DNA from: Archangium lansingense
GTDB lineage: Bacteria > Myxococcota > Myxococcia > Myxococcales > Myxococcaceae
Direction of reading: 5' to 3'
Assembly: GCF_026626635.1 (NCBI RefSeq)
Contig: NZ_JAPNKA010000001.1
Span: forward strand, 3,224,001 to 3,288,000
DNA length: 64,000 nt
The translations under genes and the position numbers were made by a program. The notes beneath the pieces were generated by a model. That model was not told the DNA's origin, searched no databases, and saw nothing but the letters and a program-made list of their open reading frames with translations. Shown here piece by piece: positions 44,947-58,033 of the stretch; position 1 is the stretch's first letter; each line of letters opens with the position of its first letter.

Positions 44947-46745
44947 GTCTCCGGCCCACGCCTTGGGTGTCCGTCCTGTATGGAGTGGGCCTGTTGGCCC
45001 TCTTCTTCGGCGAGCGCGTGGCGGGCGCGGGCACGGTGCGACTTGTGCTGAGTGGGCTCGGGCTGGCGCTGGTGGGGCTCGCGGTGGCGTGGCGCGGGGC
45101 GAGGGTGGCGCGGGCCTCGGGCGAGTGGCGGGTGCTGGAGCGCTGGCTGCTTGGCCTCTTCCTGCTGGGAGGGCTCAGCCTTGCGCTCTACTTCTTCCAG
45201 TTGGGCGCGAAGGGCTCCGTGGCGGTGGTGCTGCGGGCGCTCTTCCCCGCGCTGCTGACCACCACGCTGCTGCCACTTGTGCTGGTGGAGCTGGCAGCGG
45301 CGGCCATGGCACGAGCGCCGGTGCTGCAATCGGGCAGGGTGCGTGCCGCGCTCCACTCGGGGCTGGGACTGGCCTTCGCGCTCATCTTCGCCTTCTCGAC
45401 CATGTACGTGGCCACCCAGGCGGATGTCTCGTGGGACCTGGCGTACTTCCGCACGGCCCGGCCGGGTGCTGCCACCCGCCTGCTGGCGCGCCGCCTTCCC
45501 GAGCCGGTGCGGGTGACACTCTTCTTTCCCCCTGCCAACGATGTGCGGCAGGCGCTGGAGCAGTACTTCCGCGAGCTGGCGCGAGAGTCCGGGTACCTCG
45601 AGGTGGAGGTGCTGGACCAGGCGGTGGAGCGGGCCCGGGCGAAGGCGCTGGGCGTGGGGGAGAACGGCTCCGTGGTGTTCAGCCGGGGCCCTCGCCACGA
45701 GCGGCTGAAGGTGCCGCTGGAGTTGGAGCGTGCTCGAGGGCAGTTGCAGCGACTGGACGAGGATGTGTACCGGCGGCTGCGCGTGGTGTCTCGTCCCCGG
45801 CGGGTGCTGTACCTCACGGCGGGGCAGGGCGAGCGGGGCTTGGAACCCCAGGCGGCCACGGCCCTGGAGAAGGCGCGACCCGGTCTGTCTCAGCTCGAGG
45901 AGTGGCTGCGCGTGCTGAACGTGGAGGTGCGCACGCTGGGCATGGCCGAGGGGCTGGGAACGGAGGTGCCTCGCGACGCAGCCGTGGTGGCGGTGGTGGG
46001 GCCTGAGCGGGACTTCTCTCCGGAGGCGCTCGCCGCGCTGCGCCGGTACGTGGAGCACGGCGGGCGGCTGTGGCTCGCGCTGGAGCCGGAGGGGCCTGGC
46101 CTCGAGCCGTTGCTGGAGCCGCTGGGGTTGAAGCTGCTGCGCGTGCCGCTCGCCAATGAGCTGCGCCACCTGCGCATGAGCCACCAGCGGAGTGACCGCG
46201 GCAACCTGGTGACGGCGAGCTTCTCCTCCCACGCCTCCGTCGCGACCCTGGCCTCTTTGGGCAGCGACGCGGCGATCGTCTTCGCCGGCGCGGCGGCACT
46301 GGAGTCCGAGCAGCCCCTGCCCAAGGGGGTGACGCACGATGTCTCGGTGCGGGCACCCGCGGAGACGTTCCAGGACACCAACCACGACTTCACCCCGGAC
46401 GAGGGAGAGCCGCGGCGAGCCTGGCCCCTGGTGGTGGCGGTGCAGAAGGCCGGCGTCTCGGGTGCTTCGCCCGCGCGCGTAGTAGCCATGGGCGACTCGG
46501 ACGTGATGACCGACGCGGGCCCGCGCGCCTATGGCAACCCCTACCTGCTGATGGACACGGTGCTCTGGCTCCTCGGTGAGGAGGAGCTGGCAGGTGTGCT
46601 GTCCAACGAGGAGGACGTGCCCGTGCAGCACTCCCGCCAGCAGGACGTGGTGTGGTTCTACTCGGCCGTCTTCCTCGCTCCCGCGCTGGTGCTGGGGGCG
46701 GGCTTCCTCGTGACGCGGCGCCGGAGACGGAGAGGGACGCGATGA
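44943..46745 (+). CDS. GldG-like ABC auxiliary protein
   Basis: A 600-residue membrane protein. The first 160 residues hold about four to five hydrophobic segments (LYGVGLLALFFGERV, LSGLGLALVGLAVAW and others). A large periplasmic domain (about 165-575, with PEPVRVTLFFPPANDVRQAL and LAGVLSNEEDV near its end) follows, and a final membrane helix (SAVFLAPALVLGAGFLV) ends in an Arg-rich tail. This is the ABC-type uncharacterised/GldG architecture. Extra N-terminal membrane segments set it apart from shorter GldG proteins. It is translationally coupled on both sides. Confidence 0.85.
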   Translation: MSLRPTPWVSVLYGVGLLALFFGERVAGAGTVRLVLSGLGLALVGLAVAWRGARVARASGEWRVLERWLLGLFLLGGLSLALYFFQLGAKGSVAVVLRALFPALLTTTLLPLVLVELAAAAMARAPVLQSGRVRAALHSGLGLAFALIFAFSTMYVATQADVSWDLAYFRTARPGAATRLLARRLPEPVRVTLFFPPANDVRQALEQYFRELARESGYLEVEVLDQAVERARAKALGVGENGSVVFSRGPRHERLKVPLELERARGQLQRLDEDVYRRLRVVSRPRRVLYLTAGQGERGLEPQAATALEKARPGLSQLEEWLRVLNVEVRTLGMAEGLGTEVPRDAAVVAVVGPERDFSPEALAALRRYVEHGGRLWLALEPEGPGLEPLLEPLGLKLLRVPLANELRHLRMSHQRSDRGNLVTASFSSHASVATLASLGSDAAIVFAGAAALESEQPLPKGVTHDVSVRAPAETFQDTNHDFTPDEGEPRRAWPLVVAVQKAGVSGASPARVVAMGDSDVMTDAGPRAYGNPYLLMDTVLWLLGEEELAGVLSNEEDVPVQHSRQQDVVWFYSAVFLAPALVLGAGFLVTRRRRRRGTR

Positions 46746-47680
46746 GGGCGCGGGGCGTGGTGCTGCAAGGGGTGCTGGCGGCGGCGGGACTGGCCGCGGC
46801 CTTCTTCGTCTGGCAGCGCGAGCCAGTCGGTGCTCCCGGTGAGGTGGTGGTGCTGGACGCGCCGAAGCGGGCGCTGGAGCGCGTGCGCTACGAGGATGCG
46901 TCCGTCCAGGTGGAGCTGTTCCGTGAGGGAACGAAGGACGGCGAGCTGTGGCTGCGGTTAGGGGCGAAGCGGGAGCTGCGCGCCAACGAGATAGCGGAAC
47001 AGCTCTTCGCCCGCTTCGCGCCGCTGCTGGCCACGCGGAGCCTGGGCGTGCTGGACGCGGAGAGGCTTGCCGAGGTGGGGTTGAAGGACAGCCACCGGAA
47101 GCTGGCGGTGAAGCTGTCCAGCGGAGAGCACACCTTCACCCTGGCAGCCTCCTCGAGTGGTTGGGGCAGTCCGTATCTGCGGCGCGAGATGGATGGACAC
47201 GTCTTCCTCCTGCCTCCCTCACTGCTGCCCGACTTGGAGAATGCCGCCCACCGGCTGGTGGACCGGACGCTGCACACCTTCGGGGCTAGCGAGTACGACG
47301 CCCTCACCATCACCGTGGGGAGCACCTCGCGCACCTTCCTCGTTCGCGCGCGGGCACAGCGGCCGGCGGAGTTCCTGCCCCGGGAAGCCCCGGACTCGCC
47401 GGACGAGACAGCCTGGAAGTGGCACGAGCGCGTGTGGTTGCTCTCACCAGCGCAGACGGACTTCCTCGGTCGAGGAGAGGTTCCTCCCGGGGGGGAGCCT
47501 CGGGAGTCCTTCCGTGTGGAGTACCTGCGGGGGGACCAGCGCCTCGGCCAGCTCACCGTGGCGCGGGGCGCGGGCGGCGAGTTCTACGCACGCACCGAGC
47601 ACACTGCCGGCTGGGCGAAGCTGCCCCCCTGGGCGGACTCCATCGTGCTGGAGGCGGAGAAGGTGGCCACGGGGCGCTGA
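46742..47680 (+). CDS. DUF4340-like membrane-anchored protein
   Basis: A 312-residue protein with one N-terminal hydrophobic segment (GVLAAAGLAAAFFVW) and an external beta-rich domain. The context and pattern (RALERVRYEDASVQVELF, then repeat-like segments) match DUF4340 proteins, which follow GldG-like genes in such operons. It is the last gene of the operon and overlaps the GldG-like gene by 4 bases. Its role is presumably structural or regulatory in the export complex. Confidence 0.78.
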   Translation: MRARGVVLQGVLAAAGLAAAFFVWQREPVGAPGEVVVLDAPKRALERVRYEDASVQVELFREGTKDGELWLRLGAKRELRANEIAEQLFARFAPLLATRSLGVLDAERLAEVGLKDSHRKLAVKLSSGEHTFTLAASSSGWGSPYLRREMDGHVFLLPPSLLPDLENAAHRLVDRTLHTFGASEYDALTITVGSTSRTFLVRARAQRPAEFLPREAPDSPDETAWKWHERVWLLSPAQTDFLGRGEVPPGGEPRESFRVEYLRGDQRLGQLTVARGAGGEFYARTEHTAGWAKLPPWADSIVLEAEKVATGR

Positions 47681-47711
47681 GTGGCCCCGCGGCCGGTGAA
47701 GGGCGGGCGCA

Positions 47712-48449
47712 CTACTCGGGCTTCTTCAGCGCGGCCATGGCGCGACCCACGTAGGACATGAGCTGCGGCTCCATCCCGAACCTGGCGCCCATGCCCGGCT
47801 CCTGCTGGTACATGCTGTTCAGCGACTTCTCGATGCCGGGGTTGCCGCCGGTGAAGGCCTGGATGAGCTCCTGCCAGCGCCGAGCGAGCTTCAGTACGGG
47901 CTCACTGGTCGGGTCGGTGCCCTTCTCCAGCTCGGCTTTCACCTGGGCGATGAGCCGAGGCCACTCCTCCTGGACCTCGCGGATGGCGTCCTCTCCCAGG
48001 GTCTGGCGGCGCGCCTCGAGCTCCTGGAGCTGCTCCGGGGTGTAGTACTTCTCGAACATGGTCATGACCTCAATGGTTTGAACGAGTTGATCGACGGACG
48101 GTGTCTCCGCCGAGCGGAGCTGCGTGGCGAGCGCTTCCAGGCGCTTGCACAGCTCCTGTTGGAGGGCGAGCTGCTCGCGAGCCCGGGCGAGGTGCAGCTC
48201 GAGCACTCGGACGGGCGAATAGCCGGGCTCGTCGATGCAGCGCTTGATCTCCTCCAGTGAGAAGCCGAGCTGGCGGAGGGACAGGATGCGCTGCAGTCGG
48301 GCGATATCCTCCGGGGTGTAGAGCCGATAGCCGGATGCCGTGCGCAGCGACGGCGAGAGCAGGCCCAGCTCGTCGTAGTGGTGCAGGGTACGGATGGACA
48401 GCCCGGTCCGCCGGGCGAGCTCGCCTACTTTCAGGGGTTCGGGCTGCAT
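47712..48449 (-). CDS. MerR family regulator with TipAS-like domain
   Basis: A 245-residue transcription regulator. The N-terminal MerR DNA-binding domain (KVGELARRTGLSIRTLHHYDELGLL, then SGYRLYTPEDIARLQRI) is followed by a coiled dimerisation helix and a C-terminal TipAS-type domain (about 130-235, with FEKYYTPEQLQELEAR). TipAS domains bind thiopeptide-like and other drugs, so this may be a drug-sensing activator. I chose the ATG at 48449, eight codons after the first possible start. No obvious efflux gene adjoins it, and the ABC operon converges on it. Confidence 0.9.
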   Translation of the reverse strand: MQPEPLKVGELARRTGLSIRTLHHYDELGLLSPSLRTASGYRLYTPEDIARLQRILSLRQLGFSLEEIKRCIDEPGYSPVRVLELHLARAREQLALQQELCKRLEALATQLRSAETPSVDQLVQTIEVMTMFEKYYTPEQLQELEARRQTLGEDAIREVQEEWPRLIAQVKAELEKGTDPTSEPVLKLARRWQELIQAFTGGNPGIEKSLNSMYQQEPGMGARFGMEPQLMSYVGRAMAALKKPE

Positions 48450-48581
48450 GGTGCACGCTCCTTTCGACCACACCGGTGTGTGGCTGCGAGGATGGGTACA
48501 CCCTCACGTCGCGTGAGGCTCAAGGGGGAAAATCAGAGCCTGTCCGCCTGGCAGCCGGTCGGGCGTCGTGAGCGCGAGCGG

Positions 48582-48985
48582 CTACGCGGCCGGAGCCACG
48601 GTGGCCAGCACTCGCTGTACCTCGCGCACCAGCGCATCCGGCAGGCACGGCTTGGTGACGTAGGCATCGCAGCCGGCGTCTTGGGCCTCGCGCGAGTGTC
48701 CGTCCAGCGCGTGGCCGGTGAGGGCCACCACGGGGATGGAGCGCGTGCGGGCATCACCCTTGAGGCGGCGCGTGGCCTCCCAGCCATCCATCACCGGCAG
48801 GGACAGGTCCATGAGGATGAGGGCCGGGTGCAGCGCGAAGGCCTTCTCCACGGCCTCCAGCCCGTTGCGCGCCTCGGCTACCCGGTAGCCGGAGTACTCG
48901 AGGTACTCCGCGTACATCTCGCGGGCATCCTGGTAGTCATCGACGATCAGCACGAGGGGCGCGGGGTCGTTGAGAGCTGGGCTGT

Positions 48986-48989
<4 letters not shown>
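48582..48989 (-). CDS. Single-domain response regulator
   Basis: A 135-residue receiver domain with acidic pocket Asp17-Asp18, phospho-acceptor Asp61 (LILMDLSLPVMDGW), the switch Thr in ALTGH and Lys in VTKP. There is no output domain, so it probably acts by protein contact or in a phosphorelay. Its start overlaps the stop of the upstream kinase gene by 4 bases (ATGA), so the two form a pair. Confidence 0.95.
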
Positions 48990-50305
<1,316 letters not shown>

Positions 50306-50525
50306 GACGCGGCGCTCCGGGGTCCTCAGGGTCGAAGTTGTTACTAGTCAGTAGAGCAGAGGATCCCCACGGTTGTGCGCCAACAGCACCCCACTGGCCA
50401 ACATCCGGTAGACCCGGGTGTTGGTTCTTGCACATCCCGAGGCTTCAGTGGAGGACAGGCAGGCATGCGAGGGAGCCCGGCCGCTCGCTCTACCGGCCCC
50501 CGGCCTCGTTCCTAGCCTTTGGGGC

Positions 50526-52034
50526 ATGGTGGAAGAGCGCACGCACAAGTCGTTGTGGACGGTGTCGGCCCCGGCGCGGCGCTACCCGGCGCTGCAGGGG
50601 GATCTCGAGGTGGATGTGGTGGTGATCGGCGGAGGCCTCGCCGGGCTCACCACGGCGTACCTGCTCAAACAGGAAGGCAAAAAGGTGGCGGTGGTGGAGA
50701 TGCACCGGCTGCTGACGGGGCAGACGGGGCAGACGACGGCGCACCTCACCGAGCTGCTGGATACGCCCTATTCCACCCTGACCTCGGACTTTGGGGAGAT
50801 GGGGGCGAGGATGGCCGCCCAGTCCACCCGCGCCGCCATCGAGCAGATCGCCGGGCTGGTGGAGCGGCTGCGGATCTCCTGCGGCTTCCAGCGGCTGCCC
50901 GGGTACCGCTACGCGGAGACGGAGCGGGAGGCGAGAGAGCTGGAGCGCGAGGCGACCGCGGCGCGGCAGGCGGGGCTGATGTGCGCACTGACGAACGAGG
51001 TGCCGCTGCCATACCCGGTGAAGTTGGCGCTGCGCGTGGAGGATCAAGCGCAGTTCCACCCGCGCGAGTACCTGCTGGCGCTCGCGGAGGGGATTCTGGG
51101 GGACGGCAGCCACATCTTCGAGGAGACGCAGGTCACGGAGCTGTACGAGGGGGTGCCATGCCGGGTGCACACCGCGCGGGGCATCATCACCTGTCGGGAC
51201 GTGGTGGAGGCCACGACGACGCCGCTCAACCGCGTCTTCCTGCACACCAAGCTGTATCCGTACCGGACGTATTCGGTGGCGGGGCGGCTCGAGGGTCCGT
51301 TGGAGGCGGGGCTCTATTACGACAGCCAGGAGCCGTATCACTACATCCGCACGCAGCGGGTGGAGGGCGTGGACTACGTCATCGTCGGTGGTGAGGACCA
51401 CAAGGTGGGGACGGAGGAGGACACGGACCGCCACTACGCGGCGCTGGAGGAGTACACGCGGCGGCGCTTCCCGGTGACGCAGCTTGAGTACCGCTGGTCC
51501 GGCCAGGTCATCGAGCCGGCGGATGGACTGGCGTACATCGGGCGCAACAGCAACTCGCGGCACGTCTGGGTGGCCACGGGCTTCTCGGGCACGGGCATGA
51601 CGTTCGGGACGCTGGCGGGGATGATTCTGACGGACCTGATCCTCGAGAGGCAGAACCCGTACGCGGCGCTGTACGACGCCACGCGGGTGAAGCCGAAGGC
51701 GGGGGCCAAGGACTTCATCCAGGAGAACGCGGAGGTGGCCTTCCGCTTCGTGGCGGACCGGCTGGCGAAACCGGACGGGCACGACCTGTCCGAGGTGCCG
51801 CCTGGAGAGGGCCGCATCCTGGAGGTGGACGGGAAGAAGGTGGCCGTGTTCCGCGAGGAGAGCGGGGCGGTGCACGCGGTGAGCCCGGTGTGCACGCACT
51901 TGGGATGTCACGTGCACTGGAACAAGGGCGAGCGCTCCTGGGATTGCCCCTGCCACGGGGCCCGCTACAGCCCGACGGGCGAGGTGCTCAACGGCCCGGC
52001 CGTGAAGGGCCTGCCGTCGAAGAAGATCCGTTGA
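50526..52034 (+). CDS. FAD-dependent oxidoreductase with C-terminal Rieske domain
   Basis: A 502-residue two-domain enzyme. The N-terminal DAO-type FAD domain starts with VVVIGGGLAGLTTAYLL and contains TGQTGQTTAHL and GFSGTGMTFGTLAG. The C-terminal Rieske [2Fe-2S] domain (about 410-502) has CTHLGCHVHWN and CPCHGARYS, giving the two Cys and two His ligands. Such fusions are thought to pass electrons from FAD to an unknown acceptor and are often annotated as stress-related. I chose the ATG at 50526, since the open frame upstream lacks similarity to the domain. The substrate is unknown. Confidence 0.92.
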   Translation: MVEERTHKSLWTVSAPARRYPALQGDLEVDVVVIGGGLAGLTTAYLLKQEGKKVAVVEMHRLLTGQTGQTTAHLTELLDTPYSTLTSDFGEMGARMAAQSTRAAIEQIAGLVERLRISCGFQRLPGYRYAETEREARELEREATAARQAGLMCALTNEVPLPYPVKLALRVEDQAQFHPREYLLALAEGILGDGSHIFEETQVTELYEGVPCRVHTARGIITCRDVVEATTTPLNRVFLHTKLYPYRTYSVAGRLEGPLEAGLYYDSQEPYHYIRTQRVEGVDYVIVGGEDHKVGTEEDTDRHYAALEEYTRRRFPVTQLEYRWSGQVIEPADGLAYIGRNSNSRHVWVATGFSGTGMTFGTLAGMILTDLILERQNPYAALYDATRVKPKAGAKDFIQENAEVAFRFVADRLAKPDGHDLSEVPPGEGRILEVDGKKVAVFREESGAVHAVSPVCTHLGCHVHWNKGERSWDCPCHGARYSPTGEVLNGPAVKGLPSKKIR

Positions 52035-52055
52035 GCCGGGGCAGCGGCCCGTAAC

Positions 52056-52781
52056 ATGGGCCGCATGACCTTCTTGTGCTCTGGGAGGGGCCTTGCGCTC
52101 CTCGGCCTGCTGCTGACCGCCTGTGTCACCTCGGCGCCCGTAGAGCGCGAGGACGTCGAGGCACCCAAGGCCGTGTCCTCATCGTGGGAGGATGCTCGCG
52201 CCGACCCGACATGCGTGGTGCCGCTGTGTGACGAGGAGCGCTGTGCCATCTGGCGCTGCCAGGATGTCACGGAGGGTGATGACCACCCCGTACTCCTGGC
52301 ACAGGTGCTGGTGCCGCAGACGGAGCCGATGCTCCCCTTGCCTCTGGGGCCGGGTCCTAACGCGAGCCGCTGGTGGGGGCACCCCCTGGCCGAGCCCCGC
52401 TACGCGTCTCCTGTCTTCGAAATCCCGTGGCACAACTGGAAGACCCGGGAGTTGAGCAAGCGCAGGCTCTACCTCAGCCAGTGCCTCATCCCACGCGAGC
52501 CCTTCGAGAAGCACCATATCTTCCCGCAAGAGCCAGGGCTGGCCAGGTGGTTCAAGCGCGAGGGCCTCGACATCCATGCCTTCACCATTCGAATCCCCCA
52601 AAGTTTCCATAGATGGCTGCACAGTGGTGGGCCCAACGGCGGGCAATGGAACTAAGCGTGGCGGGATTTCATGATCAAGAACCGCAAAACCGCCAAGGCG
52701 GAGGACATGTGGCGGTTCGCGGGCGAGCTCATGATGCGCTTTGGCGTGAACGGGCCGCTCGTACCCTACTATTGCGATTGA
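52056..52781 (+). pseudogene. SitA-like lipoprotein toxin (TIGR02269 family) with in-frame stop
   Basis: The frame starts with a lipoprotein signal (LALLGLLLTAC, Cys23) and contains the His-rich core EKHHIFPQ and then WLHSGGPNGGQWN. A TAA at 52653-52655 stops it there at 199 residues. In the same frame the sequence continues for 41 codons as AWRDFMIKNRK, then RFAGELMMRFGVNGPLVPYY, to a TGA at 52779-52781. This matches how members of this myxobacterial lipoprotein family normally end. Compared with the family pattern WNxAW, one base change (for example GAA to TAA) explains the stop. It is thus a nonsense-truncated toxin or, less likely, uses readthrough. An alternative start is the ATG at 52065. 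Its immunity gene follows at once and looks intact. Confidence 0.75.
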
Positions 52782-52785
52782 GTTT

Positions 52786-53508
52786 ATGGTGATTGTACGT
52801 ATGCAATACTTCGTCATCGAGGAAGACAGGTCTGCAGGTTACACGGGCTTCGTTGATGCCGTGCACAAGTGGGGGCTGCCGGGAGTTCACTGCCCAGCCT
52901 GCGATGCCACTTGGAGTGCCGGCTTCATATACCCCTCCGTGGACCTGACTCCGGTGGCAGCCCTGGCCGATTTCGAGGAGGCCCGGCCCGAGCCCATCGA
53001 GGAGTATGAACGACTGTGTGAACTGGTACGTCCCCTGCTACCTCCGGGGGCCATTTTGGAACCTGGGTCGGATTTTGGCCCATTGGTTGGTAAGGCGCAG
53101 GGCCGTTTCGGGTCGTTCGTTATGAGCTATTTCTCATTGCTGGTGCAGCGCGACGCACTGGAGAAGCTTCAGGCCAAGGACATCCGAGGACTCAAGGGCT
53201 GCCGTACTGAGCTACGCTTCCGCCAGCGCAACTCGCCTGAGTTGTTCGAGTTGGAAATCCTCCCGATGGGCCGCCTGCACCGGGATTGTCTGCCTCCTGA
53301 TTACCAACCACCCTGTTCGCGCTGTGGCCGGAGTTCTATTCCGTTGCCCGATGACCTCCTGCTGGATGCCACCACTCTTCCGAGGGACCTGGATTTGTTC
53401 CGGCTGGAGGATTTCTCCCAGGTGATCGTCTGCACGAAGCGCTTCGCCGACGCCAGCAAGCGCCTGGGCCTGGATGGTGTAGTTTTCCAGCCTCTGCCAG
53501 TGAAGTAG
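52786..53508 (+). CDS. Double-CXXCG motif protein (SitI-like immunity protein, TIGR02264)
   Basis: A 240-residue cytoplasmic protein of the myxobacterial double-CXXCG paralogous family. It has the typical start (FVDAVHKWGLPGVHCPACDATW), the first zinc-like motif CPACD (Gly replaced by Asp) and the second CSRCG in PPCSRCGRSS. These genes follow TIGR02269-type lipoprotein toxin genes, and some have been shown to be SitI immunity proteins. Only 4 bases separate it from the toxin frame's original stop. Homologues suggest the start could be the ATG at 52801 (MQYFVIEEDR); neither start has a clear ribosome-binding site. It remains intact although its toxin has a nonsense codon. Confidence 0.85.
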   Translation: MVIVRMQYFVIEEDRSAGYTGFVDAVHKWGLPGVHCPACDATWSAGFIYPSVDLTPVAALADFEEARPEPIEEYERLCELVRPLLPPGAILEPGSDFGPLVGKAQGRFGSFVMSYFSLLVQRDALEKLQAKDIRGLKGCRTELRFRQRNSPELFELEILPMGRLHRDCLPPDYQPPCSRCGRSSIPLPDDLLLDATTLPRDLDLFRLEDFSQVIVCTKRFADASKRLGLDGVVFQPLPVK

Positions 53509-53561
53509 GACGCGCTGCGCCTGTTGCTGTGCGGGGCTCGCGCGGGTATCACGATGAGCTC

Positions 53562-54278
53562 ATGCCCGCCGCGACCGCTCGTGCTCTCCCTGCCACCGAC
53601 TCCCTTCCCTCCGCCGACAGCCTCCTGCCCGAGGGCTTCACGCCCGCGGCGCGCAGAGTGCTGGTGAAGGCGGATCCGACGCTCGGCGCGTTGATGAAGC
53701 AGGTGGGGCCCTTCCGCATGAAGGTGAATTCGATCCAGAGCCCCTTCCTGGCGCTGGCGGAGTCCATCGTCTACCAGCAGCTCACGGGCAAGGCGGCGGC
53801 CACCATCTTCGGGCGCGTCTGCGAGCGCGTGGGCAAGGGGCGGAGCTTCACGCCCGAGGCCGTGCTCGCTCATCCGGTGGAGAGCCTGCGCGAGGCGGGC
53901 CTGTCGGGCGCGAAGACGGCGGCGCTGCGAGACCTGGCGGCGAAGTCGCTGGAGGGCGAGGTGCCCACGCTGGCCCGCGCGAAGCGCATGAGCGACGCCG
54001 AGCTGGTGGAGCACCTCACGAAGGTGCGCGGCATCGGGCAGTGGACGGTGGAGATGCTGCTCATGTTCCGGTTGGGCCGGCCGGACGTGCTGCCGGTGGA
54101 TGACTACGGCATCCGCAAGGGCTTCATGCGCACGTTCGGCCTCGAGGAGATGCCGCGCCCGAAGGAGCTGCTGGCGTACGGTGAGCGTTGGCGCCCGTGG
54201 CGCTCGGTGGCGAGCTGGTACCTGTGGCGCTCGTTGGAGCTGGACAAGCCCGGTGCCCCCGGTGGAGGGAGGGCGTGA
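53562..54278 (+). CDS. DNA-3-methyladenine glycosylase (AlkA-like, HhH-GPD)
   Basis: A 238-residue base-excision glycosylase of the HhH-GPD superfamily that removes alkylated bases. It shows ALAESIVYQQLTGKAA, the helix-hairpin-helix region VRGIGQWTVEMLLMF, and catalytic Asp in VLPVDDYGIRKG. It lacks the N-terminal domain of E. coli AlkA and the cysteine cluster of MutY or Nth. I chose the ATG at 53562 because upstream residues lack similarity. Its stop overlaps the GTG of the next gene (GTGA). mrfA and mrfB nearby are also DNA-repair genes. Confidence 0.9.
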   Translation: MPAATARALPATDSLPSADSLLPEGFTPAARRVLVKADPTLGALMKQVGPFRMKVNSIQSPFLALAESIVYQQLTGKAAATIFGRVCERVGKGRSFTPEAVLAHPVESLREAGLSGAKTAALRDLAAKSLEGEVPTLARAKRMSDAELVEHLTKVRGIGQWTVEMLLMFRLGRPDVLPVDDYGIRKGFMRTFGLEEMPRPKELLAYGERWRPWRSVASWYLWRSLELDKPGAPGGGRA

Positions 54279-54745
54279 CGGGACTGCCTCCCACTGGGTC
54301 TGTCACTTTCGATGACTCGCTGTGGCCGCTGATGGTGGTGCGGCTCACTGGCGAGCTCTCTCCCCAGCAGGCCGAGGACTATCTCTCCAGGTCTACCCAG
54401 TTCATGCAGCGGCAGGAGCGGCACGCCCTCATCTTCGACGTGAGCACTCTCGGTCAGGTCTCGAGCGAGCAGCGGCAGCGGCAGGTGGAATGGCTCAAGC
54501 AGAACGAGGCGCTCATGCGCCAGACCGTGCTGGGCATTGCGTACGTCGTCACCTCGCCCCTGGTCCGGTTGACGATGGGCGTCATCTTCCACTTCAAGCC
54601 ACCGCCCGTTCCGTACACCATCGTCTCCCGCTTGGACGCAGCGGGCGTCTGGGCGGCCAGGTGTCTCGAGGAAGCGGGACTCCACGCTCCCGCTGAGCGG
54701 GTCCGGCAGCAGTTCGGTCCCCGGCCGGAAGCGGAAGGCCAGTAG
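54275..54745 (+). CDS. STAS-like (SpoIIAA-like) small protein
   Basis: A 156-residue protein, beta-alpha rich, beginning VTGLPPTGSVTFDDSLWPL, with FDVSTLGQVSSEQRQRQVEWL in the middle. It resembles small STAS/SpoIIAA-like domain proteins found in pairs and as orphans in myxobacteria; this is a weak match by pattern only. GGAGGGAGGG precedes the GTG start, which overlaps the glycosylase stop by 4 bases. The frame is open further upstream only within that gene. Confidence 0.7.
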   Translation: MTGLPPTGSVTFDDSLWPLMVVRLTGELSPQQAEDYLSRSTQFMQRQERHALIFDVSTLGQVSSEQRQRQVEWLKQNEALMRQTVLGIAYVVTSPLVRLTMGVIFHFKPPPVPYTIVSRLDAAGVWAARCLEEAGLHAPAERVRQQFGPRPEAEGQ

Positions 54746-54757
54746 GGGTCCAGCCCC

Positions 54758-55453
54758 TCAAATCCGAACGTCCCTGGGAGCCATCTTCCGCGGCGCGTAT
54801 CCTTCCCTGGCCCGTGTCAACAACTCGCGCACCTGCGCATCCGTGACGTCGGGGTAGCGCTCGTATCCGCTCGGCACGGAGACGAAGGGCTCTGGCTGGG
54901 AGCAGCAGATGACCTCCTCGAACTCGGTGGCAAGCAGGCGCAGCGCCTCCTCGGAGGCCATGGGGACGGCGGCTACCAGGGTGCGCGCACCGGCTCTCCG
55001 GAGGAGTCCGGCGGCGCGCCGGAGTGCCACTCCCGCGGCTGTGCCATCATCCACGACGACCACGGTCCTTCCCGCGAGCGGAGGCGCTGGAGCACTCGGC
55101 CGCATGGCGCGCAGGCGCTGGCGCAGCTGCTGGCGGGCGCGGGACAGGGCCTGACTGAGCGCCTCGTCGGAGAGTTTCAGCGCGTTGAGCGTTGCCTCGT
55201 GGAGCTGCAAGGACTCGGGAAAGCCCAGCAACCCGAGTGTCACCTCGTGCCGGGGCGGTCCCATCGCGTGGAGGATGGGCTGGACGACGGCCAGGTCCAG
55301 CGGCGCCTCGAGAGCACGGGCGACCTCGAAGGCCACGGGAACGCCACTGTGGGGCAGGGCGAGCACGGTGACGTCCTCGCGCCCGGCGAGGTGCGGGAGG
55401 GACCGGGCCAGCCTCTCCCCAGCCTCGGTCCGGTGGAGGAAAGGAGCATCCAT
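54758..55453 (-). CDS. Phosphoribosyltransferase family protein
   Basis: A 231-residue PRTase-fold protein. The PRPP-binding signature is VVVVDDGTAAGVAL, and the N-terminal part has ALPHSGVPVAFEVARAL. It resembles the predicted phosphoribosyltransferases that occur with dienelactone hydrolases or in stress operons rather than a purine-salvage enzyme. The substrate is unknown. I chose the ATG at 55453. An in-frame ATG at 55515 would add 20 residues without similarity. It converges on the STAS-like gene (12 bases apart) and is divergent from mrfA. Confidence 0.82.
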   Translation of the reverse strand: MDAPFLHRTEAGERLARSLPHLAGREDVTVLALPHSGVPVAFEVARALEAPLDLAVVQPILHAMGPPRHEVTLGLLGFPESLQLHEATLNALKLSDEALSQALSRARQQLRQRLRAMRPSAPAPPLAGRTVVVVDDGTAAGVALRRAAGLLRRAGARTLVAAVPMASEEALRLLATEFEEVICCSQPEPFVSVPSGYERYPDVTDAQVRELLTRAREGYAPRKMAPRDVRI

Positions 55454-55603
55454 TTGCGCACAACGTGCGGTGCACTCCCAGTCGCTGCAATGCGGAGAAG
55501 CCACCCGCGCGTCCATGTCACGACGCTCGCCGGGACGCTCCCCTGGAAGGAGTGCGCTCGTGCGTTGCCTCGCCGGGTGCACGTCTGTACAGTGCCCGGC
55601 CCC

Positions 55604-58021
<2,418 letters not shown>

Positions 58022-58033
58022 GCGAGGTGCGCC

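Noticed and set aside
52661..52781. Separate small gene between the SitA-like toxin and its immunity gene
   Set aside because: The segment is in frame with the toxin and matches the expected end of that family, so a nonsense mutation explains it better than a new gene.
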